Source: Lycium barbarum (Eukaryota > Streptophyta > Magnoliopsida > Solanales > Solanaceae). From it: a stretch of DNA of 64,000 nucleotides. Below the pieces are notes generated by a model that saw only the letters and a list, made by a program, of their open reading frames with translations, had not been told where the DNA came from and searched no databases. Shown piece after piece: positions 59,862-64,000 of this stretch (position 1 is the stretch's first letter; each line of letters opens with the position of its first letter). The position numbers and the translations under genes are program-made. Location: NCBI RefSeq assembly GCF_019175385.1, contig NC_083348.1, forward strand, positions 2,185,001-2,249,000, read 5' to 3'.

Positions 59862-62800
59862 ATGGCTCAAAATATTCCACCAGTTAAGGTTTCACTACAT
59901 TGGGATGGTATTATCCTTGATGACAATAGTACAGTTCGTTACAATAAAAGACCAAACGTTCATGTTAAATGTCCATTTGAAATGTCTTATGAATCACTAG
60001 TCACTTACATATGTGAAAAAATGAAGATTAGTCCAGATGAGTATGAAATCTCTATAACAGGCAGATATCCATAATCAGTTTCCAATGGTATAGTGCTTTA
60101 TGGTAGGCATTATATCAATGATGATGACTCTTTAAGGGATTATTTGAATGCGCCAGAAGAATTAAAATATTTAGTCGCCCTTAATGTTCTGGAGATGTAT
60201 GTTGAAAAGATACCCAGAGAGGTCCCGCAACAACAACCCAGTCAAGCTAACACGAATGGAGATTTTAGTTCTTACGGGGGTATTTTGAGTGGCCAGGTGT
60301 CGCTGAAAAATCTTACCCAACAATTTAATCAAACTTGGTAAATATGCATTCTTATATTATTATTTTGTGCAGTAGCACGTGTTTATTGTATGTATTGATA
60401 AATAACCATTTTTAAATCTTTGTATGGGTTATAGACCTGATACGAGTAATATTGGGCAGTCATCTCAATTTAGTGGAGCAAGTCATTATGATCAGAACTC
60501 TCAGTCCAGTGGAGCGGATTATTACAATAATTCTCAGTTCAGTGGAGCTGATTATTATAATAATTCCTAGTTCGGTGCAGCTGATTATTATCAAAACTCG
60601 CCAGTGGTACCAACTGTGGATGAAAGGTAGTCCTCTCAGTTTGGTGGAATTGATCATTCTCCACACCATGCTCATAATTAGTATGTGTAGGTTCATCACC
60701 TAGATGCTAAATATATATATTTGTGAATTTGGAATTTAACATATGCTTTTTATCGTGTAGGAGGAGACCTTTCTTAGATGGCGCTGATTGTCCAAGTTAT
60801 ATGGATACATCAGAGAGTGATGACGATGAACCAGATAATAATGCAGAGGTAACCGATGATGAAGATAATGAAGGGGATGAAGATACGCATTGTAGTCCCC
60901 AAAACCAACCAGAACCAACTCAACACCACGTACCACCTCCGATGGCCGAAAACCCAATTCGTGACAGCTTAATGCAATGGCATTCTGACTATATTCCATA
61001 TCTTGACAGTCTCCAAGGTCGTGAGGTTGCATTTGTCTTCACAAGAGATGATTATCAAAGTCACCAAAAAACGTGGATTGAACCAAAAAATCCCATGACT
61101 GATGAATGCGTCATTGCAAAGGGAATGCAGTTCACATAAAAAAAGATGTTGCAACGGGCTGTCAGAATGTATTGTGTAAAGGGTATGAGGGAGTTTAAGG
61201 TTGATGACTCAAACAGATCGGTATGGAGGCTGATTTGTAGGCGACATACTCAAGGCTGTCGGTGGTTGCTTTGGGGAATTGCTAAGCCGGATGGTCTGTG
61301 GGAAATCACAAAATTCCACCCGAAGCATACTTGTGATATGGGATAAAGTCGAGCAGATCATTGTAATCTAGATATAAACATGATTGCTCATGTGTTATTT
61401 AAACACATTGAGGAAACTCCAAGGTAATTTATCTGACCGTTTACAGTATATATCTTATAGCAATTAAAATATCATTGTTAAATGTTGTTTGTTTAAAATT
61501 ATGCAGGATGCCTATCAAAACTTTTATTGGCATGGTTACACACACATATATATAATATGGTAAAATCATAAGCAAGAGAAAGGGATTTCTCGGGCGTCGA
61601 CTTGCTTTTGAAACGATCTTTGGAACTTGGGAATCCTCTTTTCAGGCGTTGCCGGGGTATATGGCGACTCTACAACATGCTAATCCTGGCACTGTTGTAC
61701 AGTGGCGGCTTTTAGAGGGCAGAATTTTCAACTTCGTCTTTTGGACATTCAAGCCAAGTATTGATGGTTTTGCTCACTGCAAGAATGTAATATCCATAGA
61801 TGGGACCCATGTGTATGGCCAATATGACATTAAGCTCCGAATTGCAGTAGGTATGGATGCCAATGGGTCAATAATCCTTCTTGCTTTCGCAATTGCCGCC
61901 AACGAGAGCAACGAGACATGGGGGATGTTCTTGACTCATCTACAAACTCATGTTATTAAGGGTTGTCAGAGCATATGTGTCCTACCGGATCGTCATAAAG
62001 GTATATTGCACAATATGCGTACTCTAGAAGGGTGGCAGCCTCCACATGCTTACCATCGATATTGCTTAAGGCACTTAAAGGTTAATTTGCAAACAAAGTT
62101 TGGAAATGGCACTGTAAATAAATTGATGTGGGGGGCTGCGATGCAGCATCAACAAAGAAAATGGGCTGCCAAAATGGAGCTGCTAAAGGAAGTGAGTGAA
62201 GAGGCATATGTTTGGTTGATGAAATTAGAAGTTGAAAAATGGACTCTTTACGCTGATGGAGGAAGGAGATGGGGGCATGCTCACAACGAACAACTCGGAG
62301 TCTTTCAATGGACTCCTCAAATATGCTCGAGGACTACCTGTCACCGCAATGGTAAGACTAACTTTCAGGCGGGTCGTGGAGCGATTTGCGAATAGGCCAA
62401 GGCAGGCCATAGCTATATTAGCCGACGAGGGAACATGGATGCCAAAGCCCTACAAACAAATGGAGCACTATAGAAGAAAGGCAGAGGGTCACCAAATGAC
62501 CGAGTATGACGTAGTTCAACGAGTCTATGAAGTTAGAATGGGTTATTGCGACGGCAAAGGAGGAAACAAACATATCGTTATTGAGCGTACACAATCATGC
62601 ACTTGTGGTAAGTGACAAACGTACCACATGCCATGTTCTCATGCAGTCAGGTGCTTTGAGAGAATGACTAGAAATGTAAATGATTATGTGGCGGAGGAAT
62701 ATAAGGTCGTAAAATACCTTAAAGCATATTCTGGCCAATTCCGTCCCCTTGGTGATCATGCTTATTGGCCAGCCACGCCGTTTTCTATGATTGCGAACAA

Positions 62801-62984
62801 GAACCATATCCGTAAATTGGGAAAAAACAAGCTAACCAGTTGTCACAATCAAATGGATGTTAGCGAAAAGACTTACTTTCGCAAGTGCTCGACATGTAAG
62901 CAATTTGGGAATGATAAGCGTTCATGTGGGCAAAACTCTCGTGGTGGCAGCACATCTGGAAGTAGAAGAGTGTCTAGAACTTGA
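59862..62984 (+). pseudogene. mudrA: mudrA-type MULE transposase, multiply broken
   Basis: Exons inferred: 59862-60337, about 60435-60680, 60761-61423 and 61507-62984. The start MAQNIPPVKVSLHWDG leads a PB1-like MULE N-terminus. A repeat-like SSQFSGADYYNN region follows, then an acidic segment. The plant MuDR zinc-finger-type DNA-binding region comes next (VWRLICRRHTQGCRW, ending FHPKHTCDMG). The DDE core has D in ISIDGTHVYG, D in LPDRHKG and E in NNSESFNG. A SWIM finger is C-T-C-G-K ... MPCSHAV, and a zinc knuckle CSTCKQFGNDKRSCG lies at the end. Stops occur at 60072, 60568, near 60629, 61137, 61343, near 61552 and 62613. There is a frameshift near 62260-62320. It cannot make an intact enzyme. 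Confidence 0.93.
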
Positions 62985-63199
62985 TTTTTTTTTTTAAGTC
63001 CATTGTAATTTAATGATGTATTTCATTGCTAATGAAATGAAATATTTTTCAATTATTATGAACTTCTCGTATTAGATGAATTATTTTTAAATATTATATT
63101 TATTTTTGCACATTCAAAAAGTGCGGATTACACAATACAATAACAAAATAAAAAAGACATAAAAGAATCCGCACCCTATAAAATATGGCACTTAAACCT

Positions 63200-63410
63200 A
63201 AATATAACAAGTTTTCAAACGTACTTCGGAGCACTTTACAACCCCTAAAACGACAATCCAAATGTATATGTATACTTGATGTAATGAGCCGATATTATTG
63301 TACACTAAAAAAATATTAAGTTCTATATAAAATATTTATATTCCGGTGTTTTGAAACGTGACTAATCTTCGGTCAAAGTACGCAAAAAACCTTAATTTTT
63401 GAGTTTGAGA
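63200..63410. repeat. MULE subterminal unit shared with 34870-35440
   Basis: A single copy of the unit containing tatacttgatgtaatgagcc (63270) and ttttgaaacgtgactaatct, which is tandemly repeated three times in the MULE fragment at 35 kb. Confidence 0.85.
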
Positions 63411-63624
63411 AGAGAAAGAATAAAGGGTGGTTCGGGGGGTTTTAGGGAAGGGTTTCACGCACAGAATCTGTGCGTGAAAGGACCAAACTGTAACTTTTGG
63501 TCCTTTCACGCACAGATTCTGTGCGTGAAGCCTAGTTTGGTTTTTTTTTTTTTTTTTTAATGGGTTAGTTTGGTTCCAATTTTTTTTTTTTTGGGTTACA
63601 AAAGTGCCGGACTCGTAGCCATAT

Positions 63625-63902
63625 ACATGCTTCATAGTGACTACTAATATCTAGTGGTTTTGGATTGATTGAAAATTTGGTATGTAAGTGTGTATATTTG
63701 CTGTCTGCTGCTTCCATGTTTCAAACGAATATAAGGTGCAAGAGATAGTCTTAACGGTGTAAAATGTTTTAGAAAATATCATATGAGTTTGGTTTAAAGC
63801 GAATAATATTACAAATTGATCAGAATATTTTTTGACTGGGCAAGCCTAATAGCTTCAATGATAGCGAGTTTTTGCAACTATTCATATACATATATGTATA
63901 TA
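63625..63902. other. Short AT-rich spacer
   Basis: AT-rich sequence between the MULE and the terminal MITE. No gene. Confidence 0.5.
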
Positions 63903-64000
63903 CTCCCTCCACCCCAACTTATGTGATGGTGTTTGACTCCAAATATGAAATTTAAGAAAAAAAGAAAGACTTTTAAAACTTATGATTTAAAATAAGTTTT
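63903..64000. mobile_element. Stowaway-like (Tc1/mariner) MITE, cut by window end
   Basis: After TA, ctccctccaccccaacttat and then gtgatggtgtttgactccaa match the very common Solanaceae Stowaway-type terminal sequence (CTCCCTCC-G-TCCCAATTTATGTGA form). Its right end lies beyond the window. Confidence 0.8.

Larger units (their letters stand above)
57014..63614 (+). mobile_element. Mutator-like element (MULE), 6.6 kb, with accessory reading frames
   Basis: Terminal inverted repeats of about 200 bp (57014-57225 and 63410-63614) start GAGTCCG-R-CACTTTTGTAACC and share the run acccttccctaaaa. A 10-bp duplication with one mismatch flanks the element (gtagacatat 57004-57013, gtagccatat 63615-63624). 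Each inverted repeat holds two copies of a 25-bp palindrome. The content from left to right is a GRF zinc-finger/coiled-coil gene, two minus-strand remnants, a 143-bp tandem repeat, a decayed mudrA transposase and a subterminal repeat. It is a formerly autonomous MULE, now dead for its own transposase. Confidence 0.93.

Overview
This is a gene-poor, transposon-rich stretch of a plant nuclear genome, very probably from a Solanaceae species. Plant origin is shown by three intron-bearing or plant-type protein genes and by plant LTR, MULE and hAT elements. Solanaceae is suggested by SINEs of the tobacco TS type (TTG-repeat tails), an Au-like SINE piece and a Tat-type Ty3/gypsy element of the kind common in that family. 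I cannot name the species.

Host genes. (1) 676-7904, plus strand: the 3' five exons of a prolyl-oligopeptidase/oligopeptidase-B-type serine peptidase; its 5' exons lie left of the window. (2) 40741-52825, plus strand: a complete 11-coding-exon SNF2-RING ATPase of the CHR27/CHR28 (SMARCA3-like) family, 956 aa. (3) 56791-55292, minus strand: a single-exon, 499-aa nepenthesin-type aspartic protease resembling ASPG2, with DAG instead of DT/SG at its first active site. These genes look unrelated in function.

Layout. 1-7.9 kb: peptidase gene, with LINE, SINE and TRIM copies in its introns. 7.9-15.8 kb: AT-rich intergenic DNA holding a MULE-type MITE, a 90-bp tandem duplication and a fold-back element split by a 1.3-kb solo LTR. 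15.8-34.4 kb: one 18.6-kb Tat-type retrotransposon (LTRs 737 and 733 bp, target duplication GGCAT). It has a broken gag-pol lacking most of RT and RNase H, and an antisense multi-exon gene between pol and the 3' LTR. That antisense gene is split by an 8.7-kb nest of two solo LTRs of one family (about 4.3 kb each). 34.4-40.1 kb: a MULE end, a 2.6-kb solo LTR, a MITE and a duplicated promoter-proximal segment. 40.1-52.8 kb: CHR28-like gene with repeats in its introns. 52.8-57.0 kb: spacer and protease gene. 57.0-63.6 kb: a 6.6-kb Mutator-like element with 200-bp inverted ends, a decayed mudrA transposase and three further reading-frame remnants (a GRF zinc-finger/coiled-coil protein and two related minus-strand proteins with acidic tails). 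63.9 kb to the end: start of a Stowaway-like MITE.

Insertions were delimited by reading target-site duplications directly. At least eleven insertions have readable duplications, so much of the order of events can be reconstructed. The points most worth a second look are the extra reading frames of the MULE, the terminal hairpin with compensatory changes in the 4.3-kb LTR family, the antisense gene whose halves meet in frame across the nested LTRs, and a short A-tailed retroposed insertion that shares rearranged pieces with a CHR28 intron.
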